A DNA stretch of 64,000 bases. Source: Pyxidicoccus trucidator. GTDB lineage: Bacteria > Myxococcota > Myxococcia > Myxococcales > Myxococcaceae. Location of the stretch: contig NZ_JAAIXZ010000004.1 of the NCBI RefSeq assembly GCF_010894435.1, positions 46,200 to 110,199 of the forward strand. The letters are read 5' to 3'. The notes under the pieces are model-generated. The model had not been told where the DNA came from. It saw nothing but the letters and a program-made list of their open reading frames with translations, and ran no database searches. Both the position numbers and the translations under genes were made by a program. Positions 43,399-52,481 of this stretch are shown piece after piece; within the stretch, counting starts at the first letter, position 1; each line of letters starts with the position of its first letter.

Positions 43399-46158
43399 TC
43401 AGGGCTGGAAGCGGCCCGTGAACGCCGGTGCGTTGGAGCTCCACGGCGCGTCGAGGTTCGGGCTGCTCACATCACCCCCGACCCGCCGGTTGGCCTGCAC
43501 CTGGAGGTGGTAGTGCCGCCCGGGGATGAGGAGGCCTGGCGGGAGACGGAGCTGGGGGTCGGTGGTGATGAAGGACCTCATCAGCGAGCGGAGCGTCCCA
43601 TTGGTGCCCGACACGGAGAGCCGGTACAGGCGCACCATGTACGAGGTGGGCACGCCCAGGACCGGCGCATCCCAGGTCACCAGGGGCGACTCCCCCAGGC
43701 CCTGCAGCCCGTCCACCGTCGCGTCCTGGCCGTTGAGGCGCAGGTTGCGCGGCGGGCCCACCTGGGGGCTGAGCAGCGCCGAGCCATCCTGGAACGGCCC
43801 ATGCGTGTAGACGGTGAACCGGAACGACGCCGGCACGGAGTTTCCGCCACCCGCCAGCGGCACCGAGTAGGACATGGAGCCCGCCGCGACGTTGCTGGCG
43901 AACCGCGTCCACGACGCGGGGAAGGGATCGGAAACCTCCAGCTCCTGGGTGACGAGCGGCTGGCCGGGAGTGAAGAGCGAGCCGCGAGCCAGGTCGAACC
44001 AGCCGGCGTAGGTGCCGAACCGCATGAACTGCGGCAGCGCGCCGACACTCATGTCATGGGTGTTGCGCAGCGTGGCGCGGGGATGGGCGGCGAGCAGCAG
44101 GGCCTCGAACTCGGAGGCGTTGATTTGCACCGTCCGCGAGGAGGTGGGCTGGGGCGCGAGCGTACCGGTCAGGGTGACCGCGCCGCCTCCGGAGACCACG
44201 CTGCCTCCCGGGCTCCCGCTCGAAATCTGGAAGCCCCGGCGGGCCTCCCGGACCACGTCCAGCCCTCCCACGGTTGAAGGGCGCGTCGTCAGCTGGGCGA
44301 CGTGCACCGTGTCCCCGCGGGCCAGGTCGATACGTCCGACGCGGTTGCCACAGTTGAAGAGGGACGCGTCGTACCCGGTGCTGCCGGTGAAGACCGTCGA
44401 GCCCACCACGGGCTCCAGGGGCGGAGAGGCACACTCCCGCGCGAAGTAGGAGAGGCCTGCTCCGAACGCGCTCACCTGCAGGTCATCCTCCGAGTCCCAC
44501 GGATTGAGGCCGTCCAGGTTCAGGTTGAAGAGCGTGTCGTCCGGCTCCGGCTCCAGGTCGGCGCGGCCCGGCAGCGGCGAGCTGAGGTCCGGCGTGCGGC
44601 CATGGGTCCAGTAGTAGGTCGAGCCGAACTGCAGGAGGTAGGGCGTGCTCTCCACGTCGTGGATGACGAAGGTGCCGTCCCTCAGGCCCTGGCCGTAGTG
44701 CTCGGTATAGGAGCCCTCCGCCGTGGGCACCCAGGCGATGATGAGCGTCACGCTCAGGTCGGTGGGACGCGAGACGACGGACCCGTCGTCCTGGACGAAG
44801 TAGGTGGAGCTGCGGCCGAGGACCGTCTGCGCGCCGCAGGAGGGGCCGGGCCACGGGAGGACGGTGAACGTCACGTCCGTGGCGGCGCCGCTCGCGTCGG
44901 TGATGATGGCGGTCACCTCGGCGGGGCTGTCGAAGCAGGCTGGGGCCAGCCAGTCCGCGGAGGCCGAGCCACCGCTGCCGCGAGTGGCCAGGAGGATGCC
45001 CTGCGAGGCCACCCAGGAGACGCTCAGCGCCGTGCCTTCCGGGTCATGCGCGGTGAGTCCGAGCGTCACGAGCTCGCCCACGAAGGCCCGCTGGGCGGAC
45101 TGGGAGACGCTGTCCACGACGGGGACCCGCTGCATGTTCACCTGGGGGCCGGAGCCCACCTGGAGGGTGAGATTGCCTACGTGATATCCGCCCAGCGTGT
45201 CCGAGGCGTAGACGGTGAAGATGCACCGGGCGTCGGGCGGCGCGGCGCTCAGGGTGAACGTCGGGGTGCGGGAGTCGAAGTCGTCGAAGGTGCCCTCACA
45301 GGAGGAAGCCCAGAAGAAGCCCACGGTGTCTCCATCCGGGTCGGAGACCGAGGCGGCCAGCAGCGTCGTCCGGCCCACGGAGAGCACGGAGGGCGCCCCC
45401 ATCATCGCGCTCACCTCCGGCCAGGTGTTGACGCGCACCGTCACCGCGGCCCGTCCCGACAGGCCCACGTTCCGCACGGTGAGGTCGACGGTGATGGTGG
45501 CGGCGGCGTTCTTGGAGTCGCGAACCTCGAGCTGGATGCGCTGCACGCCCTCGGTGGCGGGCGCGGTCCACGAGGTGGACGCGGCGGCCGGGGCGCTGAA
45601 CGTGCCCCCGGGCGCGCTCCAGGCGTAGGTCAGCGTGTCACCCGGGTTGTTGTCGTGCGCGGCGGCCGTGAGGGTGATGGAACCGCCCGGCTCCACCTCG
45701 TTGGTGGACACCGTGAGCGAGTCGATGATGGGCGCCTCGTTCTCGAAGGGAGGGGGAAAGTTGGCTTGCTGCAACAGCAGGAAGACCGCGGCCACGCGGT
45801 CCGCCTGGATGGCCATCGGGCCCGCCTGGCCCCAGTAGAGGGCGGTGGACGCCGAGTCGTACGCGGTCGCCGTGAAGACGCGGTCCGCACCGACGGGGAT
45901 GTTTTCGAGCGTGCCGTTCCACGTGGCTCCGTCGCGGACGAGGTCCATCCCCAGCGCGGTGGAGATGCCCGGGCCCTGGACCTCCACGCGGATGCGCGCC
46001 ACGTCATCGGCCGACAGGGCCTGGCCGAGCATGACCTTGATGTCGGCGCTCGCCGAACGCGAGGTGCTCTCGTCTCCACCACAGGCCGCGAACACTCCCA
46101 GGGCAAGCACCGCCGTCACCACTGACGCGGCGCGCCCGAACCAACGCAACACAGACAT
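43399..46158 (-). CDS. Large lipoprotein with Ig/PKD-like repeats
   Basis: 919 residues with lipobox VFAAC (Cys26). After a ~100-residue beta domain comes a series of Ig/PKD-like modules (about 140-230, 240-340, 345-435: IIDSLTVSTNEVEPGGSITL, VLSVGRTTLLAASVSDPDGD, AQRAFVGELVTLGLTAHDPE), the typical 'WxSxxG/ DPDGD' type found on bacterial surfaces. The C-terminal half is less clear and ends in a FN3-like domain (PPRNLRLNGQDATV ... SYMVRLYRLSV). Probably an adhesive surface protein. It shares the leader GAGGGGGATTC with the metalloprotease gene at 41,278. Confidence 0.83.
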   Translation of the reverse strand: MSVLRWFGRAASVVTAVLALGVFAACGGDESTSRSASADIKVMLGQALSADDVARIRVEVQGPGISTALGMDLVRDGATWNGTLENIPVGADRVFTATAYDSASTALYWGQAGPMAIQADRVAAVFLLLQQANFPPPFENEAPIIDSLTVSTNEVEPGGSITLTAAAHDNNPGDTLTYAWSAPGGTFSAPAAASTSWTAPATEGVQRIQLEVRDSKNAAATITVDLTVRNVGLSGRAAVTVRVNTWPEVSAMMGAPSVLSVGRTTLLAASVSDPDGDTVGFFWASSCEGTFDDFDSRTPTFTLSAAPPDARCIFTVYASDTLGGYHVGNLTLQVGSGPQVNMQRVPVVDSVSQSAQRAFVGELVTLGLTAHDPEGTALSVSWVASQGILLATRGSGGSASADWLAPACFDSPAEVTAIITDASGAATDVTFTVLPWPGPSCGAQTVLGRSSTYFVQDDGSVVSRPTDLSVTLIIAWVPTAEGSYTEHYGQGLRDGTFVIHDVESTPYLLQFGSTYYWTHGRTPDLSSPLPGRADLEPEPDDTLFNLNLDGLNPWDSEDDLQVSAFGAGLSYFARECASPPLEPVVGSTVFTGSTGYDASLFNCGNRVGRIDLARGDTVHVAQLTTRPSTVGGLDVVREARRGFQISSGSPGGSVVSGGGAVTLTGTLAPQPTSSRTVQINASEFEALLLAAHPRATLRNTHDMSVGALPQFMRFGTYAGWFDLARGSLFTPGQPLVTQELEVSDPFPASWTRFASNVAAGSMSYSVPLAGGGNSVPASFRFTVYTHGPFQDGSALLSPQVGPPRNLRLNGQDATVDGLQGLGESPLVTWDAPVLGVPTSYMVRLYRLSVSGTNGTLRSLMRSFITTDPQLRLPPGLLIPGRHYHLQVQANRRVGGDVSSPNLDAPWSSNAPAFTGRFQP

Positions 46159-46347
46159 GAATCCCCCTCGGGATGAGAGGGCTGGCTATAGACCGAAGGT
46201 AGACTCACCGCAAACACGCCGCGTGGGGCCAGTTCATACCCAGAGGCCCATGGGCCGCATGGCAACGGGGCTCGGTGCCAACCGTGGGTATGGCCGTGTC
46301 CGACCTGGATTTCACGCGGCGGCCAGTCGCGCGCTAGTTTCGAGGCC

Positions 46348-48615
46348 ATGGTCAAGGTCACCCGCCCGCCCGCTCCGAGACTCGCGAAGGTGGATGTTCC
46401 CGTCACGCAAACGCCTCCGGCTTCCGCGCCCGCCACGTCAGCGCGCGCCAGACCCGACTCGTCGATGGACGCTCCGCGCGCGCCGGTGTCGAAAGCACCG
46501 GTACAGCAGAAGCTGGAGCAGCAGCTTGCCACCCTCGCCGAGGGCCCCATCCGTCAGGCGCTGCAGCACGCGCTGTCCGGAGCGCTCCCCGCGCCCACCG
46601 TTGGCGCCGCGGGCAGGGCCATCAGTGGGTTCAGCCCCGCCCAGCAGAAGGAATTGGCGACCCTGCTGTCGAAGGCGGGCCTCAGCGCCACCGCATCGCC
46701 CCGCGCCGATGCCAGCGCCGAGCGCGCCTTCCTGCTCGGAGCCATCGCGGGCGGCGCGACGGGAGCGACGCTCAAGCGTCTGGCCGAGCAGATTCGCGGG
46801 CGCCCGCCTGGCAACCAGGCCTTCGCCTTCAACCCGATGGCCGGAGCGGCCTCGAAGAGCAAGGCGACCTCCAGTCCGGTGGACACGGCGGCGGCGAAGC
46901 TCAAGGCCGCGATGGACGACATCTGGGGCACCGACGAGGCCGCCGTCTTCGAGGCCCTGGAGGGGATGGACGCGGCGCTGCTGCCGCAGGTGGCACAGAA
47001 GTACGAGAAGCTCACCGGCACCTCGTTGCGGGATGCGCTCGCCCTCGAGCTCGAAGGGCCCGACCTGAAGCGCGCCCTCGCGGCGCTCGACCGGCCGGTG
47101 TCCGCCGCTCCCACTGCGCCCGCCGCGCCGGTGCAGGCGACGGCGAAGGCCGCCGCGGCGGGGAAGACCTCGGCCGCCGACGTCCAGAAGAACCTGGACT
47201 CCATCAAGGTGACCACGCACGACGAAGGCACCTTCAAGCGAGGGAACGCCGTCGAGCTCAACCTGTTGATTCCCATCAACGTCGCGACCTGGAAGCCTCC
47301 GAAGGCGAAGCTCTACAACCCGCTCAAGGCCGCGGTGAAGGCGCGCAACGAGGCGCAGCAGGCCGTCGACACCGCGAAGACAGACACGGCGAAGAAGGCC
47401 GCGCAGACCCGGCTCGAGGCCGCTGACAAGAAAGTCGTTGCCGAGGGTGAGAAGGTCAAGGCGTGGCTGAAGACACACATCGGCTCGAACCCCGAGCTCC
47501 AGCGGGCGAGCGCGGACGTGAAGAAGGCAGAGACCGCACTCAACACGCTGAAGGCGCAGCACCAGAAGGCGAAGGTGCCAAAAGACCCGCTCGCGGCCGA
47601 GACGCTCAAGAACGCGCAGAAGACAGCGCTCGAGGCGGCGAACACCCGGCTCACCACTGCCCAGGCCAACGAGAAGAGCGTCAAGGCCGCCGTGCTCGCG
47701 AGGATGGAGGCCTACCAGCCGATGGTCGACGTGCCGCAGCTTCGCTCTGACGTGACGGTGGGCGGCACCACCATCCGGATGCGCGACGGCCGCGAGACGG
47801 CCTACACGAACTCGTGGAAGGCGGTGGACGGGGGAGCCCTCAAGGGCGACTCGCGCGCCGACGTCGACACCCAGCTGGAGAAGAGTGGAATCAGCGAAGA
47901 CAGGCAGAAGATTCTCTCGTCCATCTCAGGCCTCGAGGGCACCTTCAGCAAGGTCAACACCTGGGACATCGGGCGCGTCTCCTGGGGCTTCACCCAGTGG
48001 ACGCTGGGAAAGAGCGGCAACGGCACGCTGGCCGACTTCATGCGGGGGCTGAAGAAGTCCGACGCGGCGCTGTACGAGAAGCACTTCGGCAAGTACGGGC
48101 TCGACATCGACGACAAGGGCGTGGTGCTCACCCGCGGCGACGGCACGGTGCTCAAGGGCGTTGCCGCGGCCGAGGCCATTCGCACCGACGTGAAGCTGGC
48201 GGCCATCTTCATGGCCGCGGGCGGTGACCCGGAGCTGCAGCAGGCGCAAATCAAGTTCGCCAACCAGGGGAAGATCTCCAACCTCCGCAACCAGTCGGTG
48301 TCGGTGACCGGCAAGGATGCGAAGGGCGCGGCGGTGAAGGCGCAAGTCCAGCTCAAGGACGTCCTCACCAGCGAGTATGGCAACGCCATCATGACCGACC
48401 TCGCGGTCAACGCCGGCTCGGGAGGCAGGAAGGCCGCCGCCGCGCTCAAGAAGTACGTGAGCGACAAGGGCGTCGACCCGGCGAAGGTGAAGGACTGGGC
48501 CGCCGACGCCGAGAAGGCCATCATCGCCTCGCTCGAGCAGGCCTCCCGCTCCGAGCGGCTGGCTCACCACACGGAGGCGGGCTTCAGCAAGGAGCCCGGG
48601 TCGTTCACCGACTGA
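46348..48615 (+). CDS. Annexin-repeat protein with lysozyme-like C-terminal domain
   Basis: 755 residues without a signal peptide. Residues 178-250 match the annexin repeat consensus (IWGTDEAAVFEALEGMD with the GTDE core, then VAQKYEKLTGTSLRDAL and ELEGPDLKRALAALD); annexins bind membranes with Ca2+ in eukaryotes, and atypical ones are known in bacteria. A coiled coil follows (about 325-455). The C-terminal ~230 residues start with SSISGLEGTFSKVNTWD and IGRVSWGFTQW; Glu530 and the Trp/Gly/Thr/Gln pattern look like a lysozyme or lytic-transglycosylase fold. The peptidoglycan role is inferred. How it leaves the cell, if it does, is unclear. Confidence 0.8.
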   Translation: MVKVTRPPAPRLAKVDVPVTQTPPASAPATSARARPDSSMDAPRAPVSKAPVQQKLEQQLATLAEGPIRQALQHALSGALPAPTVGAAGRAISGFSPAQQKELATLLSKAGLSATASPRADASAERAFLLGAIAGGATGATLKRLAEQIRGRPPGNQAFAFNPMAGAASKSKATSSPVDTAAAKLKAAMDDIWGTDEAAVFEALEGMDAALLPQVAQKYEKLTGTSLRDALALELEGPDLKRALAALDRPVSAAPTAPAAPVQATAKAAAAGKTSAADVQKNLDSIKVTTHDEGTFKRGNAVELNLLIPINVATWKPPKAKLYNPLKAAVKARNEAQQAVDTAKTDTAKKAAQTRLEAADKKVVAEGEKVKAWLKTHIGSNPELQRASADVKKAETALNTLKAQHQKAKVPKDPLAAETLKNAQKTALEAANTRLTTAQANEKSVKAAVLARMEAYQPMVDVPQLRSDVTVGGTTIRMRDGRETAYTNSWKAVDGGALKGDSRADVDTQLEKSGISEDRQKILSSISGLEGTFSKVNTWDIGRVSWGFTQWTLGKSGNGTLADFMRGLKKSDAALYEKHFGKYGLDIDDKGVVLTRGDGTVLKGVAAAEAIRTDVKLAAIFMAAGGDPELQQAQIKFANQGKISNLRNQSVSVTGKDAKGAAVKAQVQLKDVLTSEYGNAIMTDLAVNAGSGGRKAAAALKKYVSDKGVDPAKVKDWAADAEKAIIASLEQASRSERLAHHTEAGFSKEPGSFTD

Positions 48616-48619
48616 AGGC

Positions 48620-48650
48620 GGAGGGCCAACCTCCGCGCGGGCGGCCCTCC
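48620..48650 (+). terminator. Hairpin after the annexin-repeat gene
   Basis: GGAGGGCC (48,620-48,627) pairs perfectly with GGCCCTCC (48,643-48,650), loop 15 bases, immediately after the stop. An alternative GCGGAGG/CCTCCGC pairing overlaps it. No T-run. Confidence 0.45.
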
Positions 48651-48761
48651 CGGTAGCCGGTGGAAGGAAGGTTCCTTCCGTGGACCTGCGCGCGGGCGCC
48701 GAGGAAGGTGCGCCGACCGCAGCCACGGGTTAGACCAGGGCTCCTTTTCTGGAGACTTTCC

Positions 48762-49271
48762 ATGACGATTTCCATGTCCTCGGCCAGCGTGCCGATTTTC
48801 GTGACGATGCTCGGCAGCCTCTCGAAGTGTCTCGGCAAGGCCCGGGCCCACGCGGAGGCGAAGAAGTTCGACCCCAACGTGCTGGTGACGGCGCGGCTCG
48901 CGCCCGACATGCTGCCCTTCAAGAGTCAGGTGCAGATTGCCTGTGACTCGGCCAAGCTCTGCGTGGCGCGCCTCTCCGGGGTGGACGCACCGGTGTTCGA
49001 GGACAACGAGGCCTCGCTGCCCGAGCTCGAGGAGCGCATCGCGAAGACCCTGTCCTGGCTGGAGTCGGTGCCGCGCGAGAAGCTGGACGGCACCGAGGAG
49101 AAGCAGGTCAGCGTGCCACGGCGCGGCAAGGAGCCGATGCAGTTCGCCGGAGAGCAGTACCTGAAGCACTTCGCCCTGCCGAACTTCTTCTTCCACGTCA
49201 CCACTGCGTACGCGCTGCTGCGCCACAATGGCGTGGACCTGGGCAAGGCGGACTTCCTCGGCGGGCGGTAG
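48762..49271 (+). CDS. DUF1993 family protein
   Basis: 169 residues; ATG at 48,762 has GGAGA upstream, and the longer frame lacks support. MLGSLSKCLGKARAHAEAKKFDP, then LVTARLAPDMLPFKSQVQIA and the final FFFHVTTAYALLRHNGVDLGKADFLG are the hallmarks of DUF1993, a DinB-like four-helix family with a conserved HVTTAYxxLRHNG ending. The family is widespread and its function is not established. Monocistronic by spacing. Confidence 0.9.
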   Translation: MTISMSSASVPIFVTMLGSLSKCLGKARAHAEAKKFDPNVLVTARLAPDMLPFKSQVQIACDSAKLCVARLSGVDAPVFEDNEASLPELEERIAKTLSWLESVPREKLDGTEEKQVSVPRRGKEPMQFAGEQYLKHFALPNFFFHVTTAYALLRHNGVDLGKADFLGGR

Positions 49272-49337
49272 GCCGCCACCGCGACGCACGCGAGACCGGC
49301 GGCGCGTGCGGGGGCGCATGCGCCTATACTTCCGCGG

Positions 49338-50135
49338 ATGGCGGTCGAGCTTCGAGTTGCCTCGTACAACATCCTGGCTGACGCCTACGTCAAGCCCGAG
49401 TGGTTCCCGCACACGCCCGCGGACACCCTCCTGCCGCGGAGACGGCAGGAGGCGCTGGCTCGACGGATAGCGGGGCTGGACGCGGACATCGTCTGCCTGC
49501 AGGAGGTGGAGCCCGACAGCTTCGCCGCGCTCCAGAAGGCGCTGGAGCCGCGCGGGTACGTGGGCGTGCTGGCCCTGAAGCAGCAGGGCCGGCCCGACGG
49601 CTGCGCGGTGTTCCACCGCCTGGAGCGTTGCCTGGGCCACCAGGCCCATTACTTCAAGGACCGGTTGGAGGACGGGCGCATCTCCGGGCACCTGGCGCTG
49701 GTCGTGGACTTCGATGTCGGAGGAAACCGGCTGCGCGTGGCGTGCACTCACCTGCGCTGGGACCGGCCGGACCGGCCCGTGGAGCAGCACCAGGGGATGC
49801 AGGAGGCGGCCGAGCTGCTCGAGGAGTTGGTCCTGCGGGACGCGGAGGCCCTGTGGGTCGTGTGCGGCGACTTCAACGCGCAGCCCGGGGAGCCGCTGGT
49901 CCGAGCGTTCTCGGAGGCCGGGCTGATTGATGCCTACGAGGGGCGGCACCAGCCGACCTGCAACGCGAACGGCAGGGCCAAGGCCATCGACTTCCTCTTC
50001 CACTCGCGCGCGCTGCGGGCGCAGCCGGTCCGGCTGCCGGAGCTGGACGACCGGACGCCGCTGCCGTCGGAGACCGAGCCCTCCGACCACCTGCCGATTG
50101 CCGCGCGGCTGCTGCGCGTCGAGCCCGGCATGTGA
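49338..50135 (+). CDS. Endonuclease/exonuclease/phosphatase (EEP) family hydrolase
   Basis: 265 residues, cytoplasmic. EEP metal-dependent phosphohydrolase motifs are complete: SYNIL (Asn11), CLQEVE (Glu56), CTHLRW, CGDFN (Asp178, Asn180), and SDHLP (Asp250, His251). The similarity is to CCR4/2'-5' phosphodiesterase-like members, which act on nucleic acids or nucleotides, but substrate cannot be set from motifs. It is 66 bases after DUF1993 and 119 before the lipase-like gene. Confidence 0.9.
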   Translation: MAVELRVASYNILADAYVKPEWFPHTPADTLLPRRRQEALARRIAGLDADIVCLQEVEPDSFAALQKALEPRGYVGVLALKQQGRPDGCAVFHRLERCLGHQAHYFKDRLEDGRISGHLALVVDFDVGGNRLRVACTHLRWDRPDRPVEQHQGMQEAAELLEELVLRDAEALWVVCGDFNAQPGEPLVRAFSEAGLIDAYEGRHQPTCNANGRAKAIDFLFHSRALRAQPVRLPELDDRTPLPSETEPSDHLPIAARLLRVEPGM

Positions 50136-50254
50136 GGAATCGAGCCGTTCCATGCCCTTCCATACGAGGTGCGCTCTCCGCGCCGACGCAACACCCTAGC
50201 GGCGGAGCAGGGGGGCTCGCGCAGGGCCCTCCGCCCACACCGTTGGAGGTTGCG

Positions 50255-51607
50255 ATGAGGACGGGACAGAAGCGTGTGTCGGGCGACGGGGCCGAGGGCC
50301 GCGACCACCTGGTGCTCGTGCCAGGCTTCGGCGGCTTCGATGCGCTGGGCTCGCTGCGCTACTACCACGGGGTGACCGAGGTGCTGCGCGAGCTGGAGCC
50401 CGGCGCGGAGCTGTCCGTGCACTACTTCCCCAACCTGCCCACGGCCAGCGTCCAGACGCGAGCCCACCAGCTCCAGCGCTGGCTCGCGGGGCTGTGGGAC
50501 CGGCTGAACGTCCTTCCGGCGGACCGCATCCACCTCATCGGCCACTCCACCGGCGGGCTGGACATCCGCCAGCTGCTCACCGACTACCGCGTGCAGTACC
50601 AGCAGCACGCACGAGGCCAGGGCGGCGCCTGGCCACCAGTCCTGGACCGGATTGCCTCCGCGCAGTTCCTCTCCACGCCCCACCGAGGCACCGCCCTGGC
50701 ATTTCACCTGAGCCGCACGCGGCTTCGCCGCACGGCGTGCCGGGCCCTCCTGTTCGGCGCCTTCCAGTCCCTGCGGATGTCCGGCGAGCTCGGCAGCGGC
50801 CTGCTGGGCCGGTTCGGCAAGGTGCTGCTGCCCTCCGCCCAGGCTCCAGACTGGGTGGACGCCCTGCTCGACACTTTGAGCGGTACGTACATCACCCGTG
50901 GCAGCCTCGAACGCGCCATCGCGCGCAGCTCCTACTTCGAGCTGCTGCGCTGGCTGGTGGACATGGGGACCGACTTCAACGCCATCACGGACCTGGACCC
51001 CTGCAAGCCTCCACCCGGTGCTCCCGCCAGCCCCGCGCACCAGGACGTGGAGGACTACGCGGCGGACACGCGCTTCCTGCGCGAGCGTCACATCCGCGTG
51101 CGCTCCATCGTCACCGTGGCGGGTGAGCCTCCGCCGCAGGGACGCCTGCCGACCCTCTACGGGATGATGTACGGGCTGACGGCCCTGAATCCTCCCGAGC
51201 GGCTCCAGCCCCGCAAGGTGCGCACGTTGATGAACCCACGGAGCGAGCGCACCCTGCGGGCTCCGGAGAATGACGGCCTGGTCAACTCCGTCTCGCAGGT
51301 GTGGCCGGACGAGGCGCACAGCTTCCTGGTCGAGGGCGACCACGCGGACGTCATCGGCCACTTCCGCTCGACGCCGGGCACGAGCAACGGGGACGTCTTC
51401 GCGTTCCGCCAGTACGACCTGCTGGGCTCGAACTCGGGCTTCGACGAGGAGGACTTCACGGCGCTCTGGCGGGAGGTGGGCCACTTCGCCCTGCGGCGGG
51501 CCGGGGTACGCCAGGCGCAACAGGAGCCACGGAGCGCTCCCTCCGTCACCGAGTCCACGGGGTACTCGAGGCCCTCTTCCAAGCAGCCCACCTTGCGGCC
51601 CATATGA
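50255..51607 (+). CDS. Lipase-like alpha/beta hydrolase
   Basis: 450 residues; start supported by TTGGAGG. The nucleophile elbow GHSTGG (Ser98) follows LVLVPGFGGFDALGS, which supplies the oxyanion side, and the C-terminal GDHADVIGHF provides the catalytic His. The large helical cap (about 150-260) is usual for triacylglycerol lipase/esterase members. No signal peptide, so it acts in the cytoplasm or is released by another route. Last gene before a sharp change in base composition at about 51,690. Confidence 0.85.
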   Translation: MRTGQKRVSGDGAEGRDHLVLVPGFGGFDALGSLRYYHGVTEVLRELEPGAELSVHYFPNLPTASVQTRAHQLQRWLAGLWDRLNVLPADRIHLIGHSTGGLDIRQLLTDYRVQYQQHARGQGGAWPPVLDRIASAQFLSTPHRGTALAFHLSRTRLRRTACRALLFGAFQSLRMSGELGSGLLGRFGKVLLPSAQAPDWVDALLDTLSGTYITRGSLERAIARSSYFELLRWLVDMGTDFNAITDLDPCKPPPGAPASPAHQDVEDYAADTRFLRERHIRVRSIVTVAGEPPPQGRLPTLYGMMYGLTALNPPERLQPRKVRTLMNPRSERTLRAPENDGLVNSVSQVWPDEAHSFLVEGDHADVIGHFRSTPGTSNGDVFAFRQYDLLGSNSGFDEEDFTALWREVGHFALRRAGVRQAQQEPRSAPSVTESTGYSRPSSKQPTLRPI

Positions 51608-51628
51608 CGGCCCCGCCCCGAGCCGCCG

Positions 51629-51691
51629 CTACTCGATGGGCAGCGGCTCCGTCCGTCCCTCATCGCGCAGCCGGAGCGCGCGGTCGATGGT
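51629..51691 (-). pseudogene. Possible truncated C-terminal tail of a resident gene
   Basis: A short minus-strand stretch reads about 20 residues (IDRALRLRDEGRTEPLPIE then TAG) with the GC-rich codon use of resident genes and a natural-looking acidic ending. Upstream it meets a stop exactly where the AT-richer island begins. It may be the 3' end left after the island replaced the rest of a gene. Short, so this is a suggestion, not a firm call. Confidence 0.3.
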
Positions 51692-52267
51692 TCAATCGTT
51701 CGATTGAGTTTGGGCAAGGAAATTCAGATACACGCGCAGCTTTGCCTTCTCCAGATTGTCGGCCGTAATGTCGCCACCCATTGCCGGGGCCGGCACCAGC
51801 GCATACACCTCGTCAGCCGCCGGCGCACCAAGCCGCTTCAACCCCTTCTTGAACATGTTCAAGAAAAATATAGCGTCGAGAAACCTCTTCTGGCCGAAAT
51901 GCAGTTCCAAGACAGATTCGAGACGGTCGGGCAGGGAATCGCCACGCATGGTGACAGCAGACAGGTGATACAGCTTTCCTTTGTGCGAGACGATCAGATC
52001 GCCGAAAGCCGTGCGGAAAATGACATCGATGAGTTCAGTCTGGAAGTTGTTGGCGAAGTCCGCGGCGACATCGCGCAGTTCGTCCGGATCGACCGTCCAC
52101 AGAAATCCATCCGAAAACTCCTGGAACCCGGACACTTCCCAGGTATTGACCAGCACGTCAGGGAGTCGTCCCCGATACTTCGCAATCAGCTCCGGAGTAC
52201 ATGCCTTGTAAGTCCGCTGCCGTTTATGCGCTTTCGAGAAGTCCTTGGAATCTGCAAGTGTCGTCAT
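51692..52267 (-). CDS. GAD/Tdi1-like (DUF1851) immunity protein
   Basis: 191 residues, distinctly less GC-rich than flanking genes. LPDVLVNTWEVSGFQEFSDGF, LWTVDPDEL and the final AMGGDITADNLEKAKLRVYLNFLAQ match GAD-like/DUF1851 proteins such as the Tdi1 immunity of type VI DNase toxins. These act as cytoplasmic antitoxins in polymorphic toxin loci. Its stop codon lies in the inverted repeat TCAATCG-TT-CGATTGA. Immediately upstream is a truncated open frame cut by an IS4 element, probably the lost toxin, which leaves this as an orphan immunity gene. Confidence 0.78.
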   Translation of the reverse strand: MTTLADSKDFSKAHKRQRTYKACTPELIAKYRGRLPDVLVNTWEVSGFQEFSDGFLWTVDPDELRDVAADFANNFQTELIDVIFRTAFGDLIVSHKGKLYHLSAVTMRGDSLPDRLESVLELHFGQKRFLDAIFFLNMFKKGLKRLGAPAADEVYALVPAPAMGGDITADNLEKAKLRVYLNFLAQTQSND

Positions 52268-52298
52268 TTTTTGCCGGTAGGTGGGTTGCTTTTACAAC

Positions 52299-52481
52299 TT
52301 ATATGAGGAAAGCCGTTGGAGCGACTACGGCGACAATCTTTCCCCGGAGTTCTCTTGCCCGTGAGGGCACGCTGCGCCGATCGAAAAAATCGATACGGCT
52401 GTTACCCAGGTAGGCTTCATCGTCGGCGCCAGGATCTCCATTCTGGATCTCCTTGCCCAAGAATCCTGTGCCGCTGCTGCC
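52299..52481 (-). pseudogene. C-terminal remnant of a gene truncated by IS4
   Basis: About 60 codons in frame from the IS4 end to a TAA 31 bases before the immunity gene (contains GKEIQNGDPGADDEAYLGNS and ends VVAPTAFLI). Composition is the same low-GC type as the immunity gene, so they arrived together. The 5' part is missing and does not reappear on the other side of the IS element. Position suggests the toxin partner of the Tdi1-like protein; the sequence itself was not recognised. Confidence 0.5.
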
